DNA of 64,000 bases from Lomentospora prolificans (lineage: Eukaryota; Ascomycota; Sordariomycetes; Microascales; Microascaceae). Shown here piece by piece: positions 10,685 to 22,131 of the stretch (its first letter is position 1; the number at the start of each line of letters is the position of its first letter). Below the pieces are notes generated by a model, which did no database searches, was not told where the DNA came from, and saw only the letters and a program-made list of their open reading frames with translations. The stretch covers positions 4,477,501-4,541,500 of the forward strand of contig JARFXM010000011.1 of NCBI GenBank assembly GCA_029532625.1, read 5' to 3'. The translations under genes and the position numbers were made by a program.

Positions 10685-11416
10685 ATGTCCCTCCGCAAAA
10701 TGTCCACTCACCATCACCGCACCAGAGGCATGGCGTTCCCACTCTCCCCAGAGAGTAGCCCCTCTGCAACTGTCGTTCCCCATCACAATGCCACCAAGGG
10801 CAGCACCTCCAAGACACCCCGCGGGACCTCTAAGAAGGCCTCTTCAGCAAACTCGAAGCAAGACCCAGCTTCCATTCGGACTGGGAGTCCAGTTTCGTCT
10901 CGTCGCCGCCACGAGAAGCTGACTCGGTCACGTGATATCCACCTCCACGATGACAAAGTCGGGGCCAAGAGGGTGCGCCGCTCTTCGCAGATGGGCTTCC
11001 AGTCTATCGGAGCATGGTGTGACTCCTATACACAGAGCGAAGAAGCTCTCGTGATAGAGGAGAATGCCTGTGATGGCTATGCGGGGTACGCAAACGCCCC
11101 TGTGCCAACACCACCGCAGACACCATTCATTGGCCGCCTAGACACTCCCGACCTGTCGCCCATCATGCCCTTCGACACGGAATTCCAGATTTGCTGGGAC
11201 GAGGAGCAAGAAGATCGGATAAATGAAACTTGGTGCTTCTCCAGGCAGTCCAAGACGGAGTGGCAACGTAAGCTCTGTCCCTCCCAAAACTTGCATGTCA
11301 TTATCGGTTACGCTTCGCGGTGTCTTACAATAAGACGGAGCAATGCCTCAAGAGCAAGCGCTCTCTCGTTTCCAGGTCAATGTTGCCAAACCGTACTGCT
11401 AGAAGTTGTATGCTAA
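10685..11416 (+). CDS. Unknown Ser/Pro/Arg-rich protein, probably regulatory
   Basis: Not recognised. The first ATG after the CT-rich leader is at 10685 (MSLRKMSTHHHRTRG). The first 110 residues are basic and rich in Ser, Thr and Pro (disordered), with several SP/TP sites. Then comes a conserved-looking block: GFQSIGAWCDSYTQSEEALVIEENACDG, then APVPTPPQTPFIGRLDTPDL, then an acidic stretch ending NETWCF. A strong GTAAGC donor at 11268, after EWQ, suggests an intron. With acceptor 11334 the protein ends ...FQVNVAKPYC at 11402; unspliced the frame runs to 11416. The protein is about 225-243 aa. No membrane segment or signal peptide is visible. The repeated TP motifs suggest a phosphorylated regulator; this is inference only. 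Confidence 0.55.
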   Translation: MSLRKMSTHHHRTRGMAFPLSPESSPSATVVPHHNATKGSTSKTPRGTSKKASSANSKQDPASIRTGSPVSSRRRHEKLTRSRDIHLHDDKVGAKRVRRSSQMGFQSIGAWCDSYTQSEEALVIEENACDGYAGYANAPVPTPPQTPFIGRLDTPDLSPIMPFDTEFQICWDEEQEDRINETWCFSRQSKTEWQRKLCPSQNLHVIIGYASRCLTIRRSNASRASALSFPGQCCQTVLLEVVC

Positions 11417-12264
11417 TCAGCGCTTCTGTGAAAAGTGGATGCGGCACTGGCGCACATCGCCCAGACAAAGGCTAGAGACCGCGCACGCCCTTGAATAAGA
11501 CGACAGTTGATATGCAACCTTTTTTTTTCCTTCTTTCTTTCCTTTCCTTCAATATTTGCTGCTCTTTTGGGAAATCGGGAATCCTAAAAATAACCCAGAA
11601 ACACGGCGCTCGGCGTTCAGGTGTGAGTGTGTGCGATATGTGTAGTGGGAAACTTGTCATGAATTTGGGGTTGCGGGTCAATCCCTTTTTTGGAATTTCG
11701 TTTTAGACTGGCCGAAGTTGAGAATGAATAAGTCGAGAATTTTAGGAATTTCCGGGGCCGGGGAGCTAGCGAGGACACGGAGGTCCACCTCCACACCCTG
11801 GTCTGGCGCCACAGGGCTGCCTACTTGGTACTTGGCGTACATAACGCCTTTATATTGTCCAATCGTATCTCTCGGTTTCTCCAAGAAGTCCTCGCTTATA
11901 TAATCCTTTGGAGCTGGAACCAATGAGACTCTGGTACTTTTGATTATGTAATATCGTGGGCGCCTTGATCCGCGATCCCCGGATGCGAAGCCATCGAGCC
12001 GTCGCAGTTGTGCTTGCGGCCAAACAATTAAATGGCTCTCTCTCATCATTCGAGTCTCGAACCTCGAGTCCGCCCCCTCTCTCCCACACATTGCACCATC
12101 CGTTGATAGGACAAATGACTTTTGCGAAGATCGCCCGTGGAAATTATTTCTAAACTCTGATAATTCATTGAATTCGTGTATACGGAATAAAGAGACGCGC
12201 CTCCCGATGCAATGCATGAAACCCATCTTGTAGTAAGTACATCATAACAAGAAAAAAAAAACCT
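11417..12264. other. Convergent intergenic stretch
   Basis: 3' flanks of the unknown gene and of the Ca2+-ATPase. The long minus frame here (about 180 codons) has no recognisable features and I consider it chance. Confidence 0.45.
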
Positions 12265-15200
12265 TTACCCACGAGACTCCAAGTCCTTCGCCCTTGTATC
12301 TTTATTATCAACCTCTGGCATCTCGCCGTGCCTGCTATCCGGCGACGGCAGGCCACCAATGCTGGCGGCGATCAGCCCAGGCATGCCGACCGCGGGGTGC
12401 ATGATCGAACTCGACGCGTTCGAGCCCCGCCTGCTCCTGCGGCCCTGGAGCTGCTGCTTGAAAAGCTTGGGGTCGCGCAGGACCGCGATCCTCCCGCCGC
12501 GAATCCTACGTAAGAAGGCCAGGTCGTCGCGGACGTCGAGCATAGCGGCGTTGAGATCGTAAGTTTCGGCGTTCCGGGTGTCCCTCTTCTCGCGCCAGCG
12601 GCGGGGGACGATCGTTTTGATCGTCTTCCGGATCCAGGAGTCGGGAAAGAGTCGGATAAGTACACCGACGGGAATGGAGAGGAAGCCGAGAACGATGGAG
12701 ATGCCCCACTGGGGCCCGTTAAGGGGGGTGACTACGAAGGCCGCATCGCCGAAGAAGACGATGATGACTTGACCGCCAACCATGATGGCCGCCATCAACA
12801 TGAAGAGGTGGTTCTTGAGTAGACCTTCAAAGATGTTGAGTTTATTGTCGATACGCCTGCTGTTGACGAGCTTGAAAATTTGCATAAAGACAAACGTATT
12901 AAAGATGAGGGTGCGCTGCTCATCCTCCGGGTAATGGAGGAATTTGGGGCCCGCAAAGTATAGGACGAAAATGACGATGAGCTGGTAGATAGACTGGCCA
13001 ATGATCATCTTCCACATTGGAAGGCTAATCAGAGCCGCTGTCTTGGCCTCTGGCTTCCTATCCAACAAGCTCTCGTTGGGCGGGTCTGTGGCAAGGGCCA
13101 AGGCCGCAAAGGTATCCATAATGAGGTTGACCCAGAGAAGCTGGACAGCGTTGAGGACAGACGATTCGTCGTCGGAGCTCACGGCTGAGACGAACGTGAT
13201 GATAACCGCAGTGATGTTGACCGTGATCTGGAACTGGAGGAACTTTTTCACCGCATCGTTGATCGCACGACCCCAAGCAAGTGCTCCAACAATAGACGAA
13301 AAGTTATCATCCAAGAGGATAATGTCCGAGGCCTCCTTGGCGACTTCCGTTCCGGTAATACCCATGGAGAATCCGACATCCGCAGCCTTGAGTGCGGGCG
13401 CGTCGTTGGTTCCGTCTCCCGTTACTGCAACAATCTGACCCCTGGCTTGTAACGCCTTCACTAGGATTCTCTTGTCCTCAGGGCTAGACCTTGCTAACAC
13501 GCGGAGATCATCAACAATGGCCTCTCTTTCGACCTCGCTCAGACGGCGGAAGTCAATACCTTCCATGACCTTTCCGCCATCCTTCAAAAGACCGCAGGAT
13601 TTGGCAATGGCAGTAGCTGTCGAAATGTTGTCTCCGGTAACCATCTTTACGCCGACCGACGCGCGGTGACAAGACTCGACGGCTGCTGGGACAGTGCTTC
13701 GTACGGGGTCCTGGATTCCCACAGCACCTATCCATATCATCTCACGGAAGATATCGCTGAGCTCAACATTCGAGGGGTCATCGTGATGCTTCAATCGACC
13801 AGGTGGCCATTGATCGCAATCCCGGAAGCACAGGCCCAAGGTTCTCAACGACGCGGTGGCGAACTTTGAAATGTCTCTTTTGATATGGTCCAGGTGATAT
13901 TGCTCAATCATAGATGAATGCATGCTCTCATTCGGGGCATCAAGAACCTTGTGGCACTGAGCGAGAAGAATTTCCGGCGCACCTTTGACGAAGATGCGGT
14001 ACTTCTTGTTCGACAGTTGTATGACGGCTGCCATGCATTTTCGGCTAGAATTGAAAGGGAACATTTCAACGATGTTGTGATTCGAGCGCATGATCTCAAG
14101 AGATTCCAAGGCGAAGCTATTCCTAGCCCAATCAAGAAGCGCCGTCTCCGTCTTGGTACCGATAAAAACGGCCCTGCCCTTTTCTGTTCCTTCAAATGCG
14201 GTCGTATTTATGGCAATAGACTGATTGAGGAGCTCGCGGACGTCCTCGCAGATAGTTGAAGAGACTTTGCTGGGTAGAATGAACTTGCCAGTCGGGAAAT
14301 CCGTAGCGGTTTCGTTCGCCTCGCTCTCCTGCATCGCTTTGATTACACTCTCCTCTGCGAAGGAGAGAGATCCATCACCGAAGGATCCCGCCACAACGGT
14401 CATGATGTTCTCAGTCAAGGTTCCAGTTTTGTCAGAGCAAATCACAGTCGCGTTGCCCATAGTCTCGCAAGATTGCAGGTGACGGACGAGGTTGTTCTCG
14501 TTGGTCATCTTCTTCGTAGCAAAAGCTAGCGCAAGAGTCACGGCAAGGGGTAAGCCCTCGGGAACCGCGACAACGATAATGGTGATCGCTGTGATCAGGA
14601 TCTGCATAAAGCCTTGGCCTTTTTGCTCACCGGTCTCGTCACTTCCTTTGAGCCGAACGAGGAATTCAATGAAGAGCACCACGAAAAGGAGCAAGCCGGC
14701 AGCGCATCCGAGCTTCGCGATATAGCCTAAGGTCTGTGGTTAGCATCGAAGTTATTGCTTTAAGAGTAGAAGAACGCACCCGCCAAAATATTTAGCTTGA
14801 GTTGTAGCGGCGTTAATTCGTTGTCGTCGCGCAGAGAAAGCATGGTTCGCCCATGGCTTGAGTAGGGGCCGACGGCAGTGACAAGACAGGACCCGACGCC
14901 GTCGAGTACCTTGGCGCCCGAAATGATGAAGGGGTCTAGTTTCTTGACTTCGGCATCATTTTCAGTCTTCTCGAGGATATTCATAACTTTCTCGGCTGGC
15001 GTCTTTTTGATCAAATCAGATTCTCCGGTAGCAGAGGACTCGTCGCAGCTGATATTATGTCCATCGATGTAGATGCCGTCTACGGGAATCACGTCTCCCT
15101 GTTCCATCATGAGAATATCTCCCACGAGGATGTCTTCGATGGAGATGACTGTAGGTTTTCCAGATCGAATAACCTTGACCTCTCGATCTTCCTTCTTTTT

Positions 15201-16167
15201 GTTCAGCTTTTGGAATTGTCGCTCCTTTTGCCAGTCGTTCAAGGCGCCAACGATTGAGACAATGGCGATGGCCACTATGATGGCTACCCCCTCAACCCAC
15301 TCGACCTTGGCTCCATCGTGGTGTTCGGTGCTTCCAAAGGTCTGGTACAAACCCAACGCCAACGATACAACAGCGGCTACGCTCAATAGAATAAGGACTT
15401 TGTCTTGTAGGGCAATCCAGATAAGTTGGAGAAATGACTTGGACTTCCTTTCGGGCAGTGTGTTCTTGCCGAACACTCGTTTTCGGTCGGCGTAGGCTTC
15501 CGCCTTGGCCGCATGCGTATTCGTCCTCCGCACTGCAGCTGGCTTCGCCGGTTCGATTTCTGGTGACGAGTCGACTGGCTGGTCGGGTAGCTTAGAGCCA
15601 GTCGCTTCCTGAAAAGACACTGTCCCAGTAAGCCCTGCTTCGTCAAGGCTCAGCCCTGATCTGGCGTCTGTCCTCAACGCCCGCTCTATGCCATGGAGAC
15701 CGCCAAGGGTATGAAAAGCTTTCAAGTTCTTGGGGTTTAATAAGCGCGATAAATGGCCGGGTGAAACTGCAAATGGGTTATCGGTAACTTTGAACAAGTC
15801 CTCGTCCGCCGCAATTGGCCTCCATAATTCTTCGAGAGACTCTCTCGAGGGTGCTCGAAAGCATTTCTGTGGGGTGGCCGTAGAAGCCGCCTCGCTCGAC
15901 GGCCGGAGCGTATCTGACGACGAGGGAGAATGGCCTGTCGTTGATGAGCTGGCCGCACGGCGAAAGGCTGGGGTTGTGAGTTTGGTGTCGTCCTGTGATG
16001 CGGAGCTGGAGCTGGAATGTATATCTATCAGGGTAAGTTAGATTAAAAAAGTGATTTGGGGCTTGCGATGGGAAAGTTATACCTCTCCTTTCTGTTACAG
16101 CGGATGTGTCGACGTGGATACTCGGAGCTCTCGAACGCCTCTTTGTAGAGGCAGGTTTCGCGTCCAT
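12265..16167 (-). CDS. pmc1: P2B-type Ca2+-transporting ATPase (PMC1/NCA-2 family)
   Basis: ATP-driven pump that clears cytosolic Ca2+ into the vacuole or across the plasma membrane. Three exons: 16083-16167, 14780-16024 and 12265-14726, giving 1263 aa; both junctions keep the frame (DIHSSSS; NILAGYIAKLG). Order: Ser/Thr-rich N-terminus with a basic start (KRRSRAPS), M1-M2, actuator domain with CDESSATGES near residue 360, M3-M4 with PEGLPLAVTLALAFATKKM, phosphorylation loop CSDKTGTLTENIM (Asp about residue 541), nucleotide domain, VTGDGTNDAPALKAADVGF near residue 878, then M5-M10 including VQLLWVNLIMDTFAALALAT. The C-terminal tail is basic (PRRWREKRDTRN; GRRSRRGS) and rather short. In fungi of this family regulatory sequences lie in the N-terminus; I cannot place a calmodulin site. 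The length suits the family. It is divergently placed to a 4.7 kb gene-poor stretch that must hold its promoter. Confidence 0.96.
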
Positions 16168-18147
16168 GGTAGACGGTAAATGGGCTGTAAAAATTACACC
16201 AGGTTTGGCGAGGATAGATTGCCGTGATGTTGTGACGCGAGCTTGATAAAGTAGTAGGGCCTAAGCAGGGTAGGTAGGCTCCAGCGACGTGGACTCGTCG
16301 GCATGCAGAAACTGCCTGGCCTCATGTGTAGCCTTGGAGGGTAGACGAAAGTGTGTGAAGCCTGTATTGCGACTTCCTTGGCAGGAATTCCCTAGGTGGG
16401 TATTATATTGATACCGATAAAATCGATAGAGAGGGTATCGTCGCTGAACTATTCAACTGAGGAATTCTTGGTCTGGAGATCGCTCCGGGGGCTGGAAGAG
16501 GGCATGGACTGGTCTTTATTCGACTTCACACACATTCGATGCTCGAACCATGGAGCTGCAGCTTGGATTAGATGCCCTCCTCACGTCTAACAAACAAAGT
16601 GGTCTGTTTGGCTGGCACTGCCACACTGATTTTTCCGCCAAGCTGGCTAGACAAGGCATTTGTACCCATGCCAGTGACACGACCAAAACTCAAATAAATT
16701 AGGACATGGACGGGCAAAATCTTGTATGTAGGTGCTGTTGTTCCGGGAAAGAACACACTTTCATGTCTCTCGTAGACCGGGCGTCATCCTTGTTGTGGAG
16801 AGTCCAAGTTTAAGGGTGATAGCTCGACTTGCAAACGCTGGTTGCTCCTTGCCCAGTTCCTTCCTGGAGACACACCCAACACCAACCTGCCCAAGTGCAT
16901 GCGATGTACCCTTAGCTGGCTACTTGCAACTCGAGCCAAAATATCCCCGATGAGCGTTTCAGTGCAGCTCCGGCCGCCGGAGTGTCGCACTAAGCACTTG
17001 ATCTGTGCTTATGTATGAGACTCACGGAGTTTATCACTCACTCCCGTGCGGCCGGCTGTCTGTCCCTGATAGCGACTACCGAAAAGCCATCGCTCACGGC
17101 GCTTAGCCCAGCATCCTTTTCCATTCTGTCTCTTACTAGGCGCCCTCCTTTTTATTTGACTCCCAACTATAATGTTTCAAGGGGACTTAAGACTAGAGTG
17201 ACCCAGTACACGAATCCCTGGGATGAAGAATGGGACCAAGGGTATCTTCACCGAGACCGACTTAGAGAGCATTGGCGTTCTAGCCGTCTTTGATCTTCTG
17301 CCTTACATTGCACGATATTACCTAGAATTGCCATCTTCAGCCACGCCGACCCTCCCGTATTTTATTAATGCAAGTCGATGAAACTCGTCGCCCGTCTTTT
17401 CGTTTCCCGGAGCACTGTTCGCCAAGAGGCCGCGTGAACACTTACCCTCCCGAAGATGACGAAGTGTTCTCTAAGCCCTCTCGTTACGTTGTCCTTCTGG
17501 TCGCCATGACGATAAGGCGGGCAGTGCCCTCTCGCTCGGTTCCTCTCCGTCGGGCAACGAGGGAGATGGCCAGGCCAACCTGCCCATTTTGAATCCCCTA
17601 GCTGTCAGGGTGGCCTGCCTTGGCGCAAAGCTGGCGCTGGGGCTGTTCACACCTCCGAGGTGTGCAATATTAGAAGATTTCAAATGCCGCTAACGCAGAT
17701 CTTCCCGAGTTCCTATAGCACCATAGATGGTGTTTTTAAGATTTGCCATGGTAGCGTGGGATGCCTCGATTCCCATCCAGCTTTCTGGAGCTGGCGCAGT
17801 TTGGGCACCGGCCCCATCATGGTGTTTGGCACAAACTGGCGGGCAGGAGCAGCTTCTCCGGCAAACATAGGGCCAAAAATCTCCTAGGACCCTAGTTTGC
17901 CCTCGTTGGCGCCCTGTAGTGCTGATCTCTACCTTCGTAGAGCTTCATCCGTTAGGCACTGAGCGATGAATGGCTCGTGTACTTTAGTATTGCATTGGGC
18001 AACTGCGGATGCTTAGCCAGCGGTGAGGGAGCATTGATTTCCCGAGTTCAAGTTTGGAGTGCTCCCACGTGAGTTTGCGGTGGCCAGACTCAGCCAGCGA
18101 CGTCACTAACTGGCTTCTGATGTCACTTGACTGATGCTGGGTGCGAT

Positions 18148-18353
18148 TCTTTTTATTTTTTTTTTCCCAAAACGCCGGGTGCCTCCGTCAAACCACCCAA
18201 AAACGGCAAAGCTTGGATGTACCTCCGGCACAGGTTTTGATCGACCATCACCCCATCCTCTCTATGCTGCCGCCTCATGCTTTTGCTTTCGCCTCCGATG
18301 TCTAGCTTCACTTAGGGGCAAAGGTCTAATCCACTAAACTACACAACTAGCTC
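18148..18353 (-). mobile_element. Candidate tRNA-derived SINE remnant
   Basis: Read on the minus strand, the element starts near 18353 with GAGCTAG followed by an A-box-like TAGTTTAGTGGA (18330-18341) in tRNA-like context, runs about 180 nt without an open frame, and ends with an A-rich tail (18150-18165: A's with one T). This is the layout of a short interspersed element. Weak points: the B box is poor (GGTCGATCAAAACC at best) and I see no clear target-site duplication. It could also be chance resemblance. Confidence 0.32.
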
Positions 18354-19880
18354 TTTGCACAGCCCGTTCCACACCCTCCATGGCTTTCCTGATCGAAGCA
18401 GCCAAGAGGCAAAATTGGTCTCTGCCAAGGCTTGCGTGAGATTAGAACCTTGAAATCGAGTTCCACAACAAACGCCGCAAGATGCGACGGGAGAGGTCAG
18501 GGGAATTACACATCTTTTACATAACCCATCACCGTCATCAACCTAGTTTATCAGGAATTAATGCAAACGGGCGTGTGGCATGCAAGTTTCATCCATTCGA
18601 TTCCTTGCATTGGTTACACTTCGACCGGCAACACCACGCCAAGTCGCTGCAGCTTCGCTCGCACCCGCTCTGGGCTCGTCCCACCTCTGAACTTGCAAGC
18701 CGTGACCAGAGCCGGCGACCATTCACCGATACATGTCCGGATCCCTCCGAACCGCCGGATCCACCCCCACTGACAACGAACTTTCAACATCGGCCATGAA
18801 TCCTAGTATCAACTTGACCATCGCCGTTGCCGGCACATCGACCGGTGCACAAATAACGTGGTCCGAGAATCGGCCAAAGACGGCCGTCGAACCGTTGATA
18901 TCTTCCCAAGAACGTATCATTCCTTGATCCCAGCCTAGGGAAATTTTATCCCTACATGGAATCACAAAGATACAAAGTACCATCCCATTAATGGTATCTT
19001 TTTTACCTCCACAGGCGTCAGCTTTGCCGTTCTGGACTGAGCTCGCACCACCCTACCCAGTCCATCCATTGTCTTGGATTTATACCGATCAACCCTGATA
19101 GTACGTCTCTATCAATCGTCACAGATAAGACGCGCAAAGTTCCTCATCTCTAATATGTTACCCCACACCTTGCACTGCCACCACCATCGGGCAACACTAA
19201 TCTTCTCTCTCTCCCATCGAACCCCTTAGACTCTCGAGTCCCTAAACTACCATGAAAATTGCATTCGCCTTGCCTTTTGCGTGGATTAACTCCATCCATT
19301 AATTGGACGGGAAGGAAGGCCCGGGCATGGAACTAACCTGAATCCGTCAAACAACATTGAAACTTACATATCTTCACCCCCCCTTCCCCCCAAGAATGCA
19401 GCTGCGAAGGAAAAATAACGCTCGCCCGTCACTGCGCCAGGCATAGACTTGGGGGCGCAGTTGGGCTCCGACGGTCCTTTGTCTTGGAACGGCCGAAATT
19501 CCCTTTCCTGCTTCATTTGGCTTTTTTTTCGCCTTGACTGTGACGGGGAAAGATTCCAACGCGTAGGTGATGAAGGCGCCGTTGTATGTCCCGATAAAAA
19601 TAGGCAGATATATGCCTCGAAGCAATTCTGTCATCTTAGCAATGACTGGCACGTCGAAAGGGAAGCTCTATGCCTCGTATACTGTACTTTGAGCCATAAT
19701 TTGCCCCAGATGACACCTTCCAAAGGAGTCTCGGGGCGCTCGGGAGAGAGAGCGCTCGTCATCCTCTGGCCACCTCTCTGCGGCACGGGGCTCATGTGGC
19801 CGGAAGGTTCTCCTCTCTTTTCCCTATCACTGTTACACCTTTTCACGAAGCATAGCCCCCTCGTACCCACCTCAATCAAT

Positions 19881-19920
19881 TAAATAAATAAAAAAAAGAG
19901 AGAGAGAGAAAAAGAGAGAT
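19881..19920 (+). repeat. AAAT/GA-rich microsatellite
   Basis: TAAATAAATAAAAAAAA followed by (GA)n and AAAAAGAGAGAT; simple-sequence DNA in the gene-poor stretch. Confidence 0.85.
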
Positions 19921-20844
19921 ACGCCCTCCACCGAGAGGACGTTCCGCCTCTGCAAACCCCTCTTCGTACCGAAATGTATACCCCATGGAGCTTAGCTAGC
20001 TTCGATCGATGGATGTAAAACCTCGTAGCTCCTCTCTTATTACGAGAGCTTGCCAAGGCCCTTGTAGAACGGTGCTTTTGACCTTCTCTTAGAGAAGTCG
20101 ACGAAAACTAGAAAGTGCATGCGTACCCGTCACAAAATGAAGCGTCCGCATGGATCTCTCGGGGGCGCCATTCCACCGTCAATCACGTCTCGGCACTCTC
20201 TCTCCCCGCTGGAGAGTTGGTCCACCGAAGGGAAACTTCCTATCGACACAGGAGCTCGGGAAAGTAGAGGCAAGGTAGATTTTTTCTTTCTTCCCTCTGC
20301 GCTAGGGGAACAACCGTCGAGCGCCCCTAGCTGGACGACAACGGGCTGATGGCTTGCGACTTTGGGTCTAAGCCACGCTCTTACCGTCACACCCAGACAT
20401 CTCGGTATATTGCGATTTACGCAGGGGGTTTCTCTGCTCTCTTTTCTGCGTGGCGGGAGCCGTGTCTGAGCAGGCACGGGCGAGGAGCATGACACGCCTC
20501 CCGAACCACCCCGGACGTCCGCCCAATAACGTACGGGGGGATGGTTTCATACTGGACCTCTTTTCTCCATTGAAGGGCGGCTTCGAATACCTACCTGAAG
20601 AAGTGAGAACTTTAGACACTAGGAGTAAGAGTGGAAGCGCCGAGAGGCGGGATACCAAGGTTGAAAGGAAAAAGAAGAACGTTCCGTTCATATTCTGTGA
20701 GTTTTAGGCATCGCAACCGTAATGCTATCAAACCGCCGCCCCGTAGAGCTAGCGGCATCTAAACAAAAGCTCTCTAGTACACCTTTCCGAATGCAACGAC
20801 TATGAAAATAAGAATATCGGAGACAATGTTTCACAAGAATGGTA

Positions 20845-22131
20845 TTAGAAGGGTGCCGAAGACCGCTTCATCGTCTGCTCCCTCAAGCCGATAAACAACG
20901 ACGGGCGGTCAAACTTCTGGACTTTGGGATCGTACCACCCAATCACGTCGAGGACTATATGGGCCTTTGACGTCTCCACCTGCAGTAAACCGTACATATG
21001 GACACAGCCCCGGGGAGGTAGGCCCCGGCCCCTACCCCAGATGCTCCGGACTTGGAAGACAAGCTGGTCCCAGGCGGTTGGCGATATGTCGCGCAGTATG
21101 TCAGCGGGGGCGCGGGCGAGGTCAAGGATCTTAGATTGGCCTAGCGCTTTCTGGTCATCGACAGCTGGGTCTGCGGTTTTACGAGTATTCGATCCATTAG
21201 GCGAACTGCTGTCACTGCCTGTTTGACTTGGTACGTCTTTTCTCTGCTCCGTCGAGGATGCTCCAGTAGTCGTCGAGCCTGGGATCTGTCTCTTAACGGG
21301 TAGTGTGACGTGAGACCTCCTCTCATCGGGGCCGGGGACTATTATTACACCCCCAGGGTTGGCAGAAGGTGTTGGGGGAGGGTTAATCCCAAAAACCCTA
21401 CTATAGCCCTCGCTAGCTACGGTTTTGGTATACTGCCACACCGCCGAGGCCAGAGGTGCGGGCCAAAGGACGTTGTGGAGCATCTTGATCACATACGGAT
21501 CAACAGGCTGCTTCGCCGCCCACGCAATTTCACCATTGCGGATGAGCAAACTGTAAAATGCTGTTAGCAGACGTGGAACTATGACAAAGATCCTGTCTGA
21601 GCCACCACCCCATGACGTACCCTTCCTGCATCCATTCAGGAGACGGCGCTGCCGGAAATGAGAGTTTGAGCCACCCCTGAGAGCGGAGGGGCGGTCCCCA
21701 TCTCATCAGAAGCAACTTGTTTGAACCGATAATATCCAGAACGAGGTCTCCGAGATCCTCTATTTTCTCCCGTTAGCAATCACAAATTGGATAAGACCTT
21801 GAGATGGGTTGGCGGGCAGACGGGAGATAATCAAAAGTGCCTGGCGGGAAGCCTTACTCTTCATCTTGGTCTTTAGATTGGGATCCCGGTTGATCTTGTC
21901 GAAAGCTTTCCATTCCGATGAGCCTATATGGTAGGGGGGCGGTTGCACTAGGCGTTCCGTGAAAGGAAACGGGATGAAGGCCTCGAGAGGTGCATCTTCA
22001 GTAACCCCCTCTTTTACACCTTGTCTATCATCGTGGAGGGAGTTTTGGTACTCTTCTTCGTCCTCGTCAACTACTTCGATTACAACCGAGCTTACAGCAT
22101 AGAAACCGGCAAAAAGGAACGTTAGGCCCAT
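20845..22131 (-). CDS. Conserved-looking protein with N-terminal membrane anchor, unknown function
   Basis: Three exons: 21858-22131 (ATG at 22131), 21621-21759, 20845-21550; 372 aa. The first residues (MGLTFLFAGFYAVSSVVIEV) form one hydrophobic segment, then an acidic stretch (DEDEEEYQ). A conserved-looking core follows: PPPYHIGSSEWKAFDKINRD, KDLGDLVLDIIGSNKLLLMRWG, then FPAAPSPEWMQEG, and after a Ser/Thr-rich linker the end domain PTAWDQLVFQVRSIWGRG and HIVLDVIGWYDPKVQKF. Phases at both junctions agree (A+AG, GG+T). Upstream is a probable 5' UTR intron (22139-22234, GTAAGA to CTTTAG). I do not recognise the family; I expect it to be a conserved fungal hypothetical. The single helix suggests an ER or mitochondrial membrane tether, but this is inference. 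Confidence 0.7.

Larger units (their letters stand above)
16168..20844. other. 4.7 kb gene-poor stretch
   Basis: The largest gap in the window. Only short frames without family features occur on either strand; I found no splice-linked exon set. It holds the Ca2+-ATPase promoter (right of 16167), a candidate tRNA-derived SINE (18148-18353), a GA-rich microsatellite (about 19881-19920) and the 3' flank of the gene ending at 20845. Noncoding RNAs could be present but cannot be called from sequence alone. Confidence 0.5.

Noticed and set aside
11678..12226. 182-codon minus frame downstream of the Ca2+-ATPase
   Set aside because: No recognisable motif; lies in the 3' flank of a complete gene.
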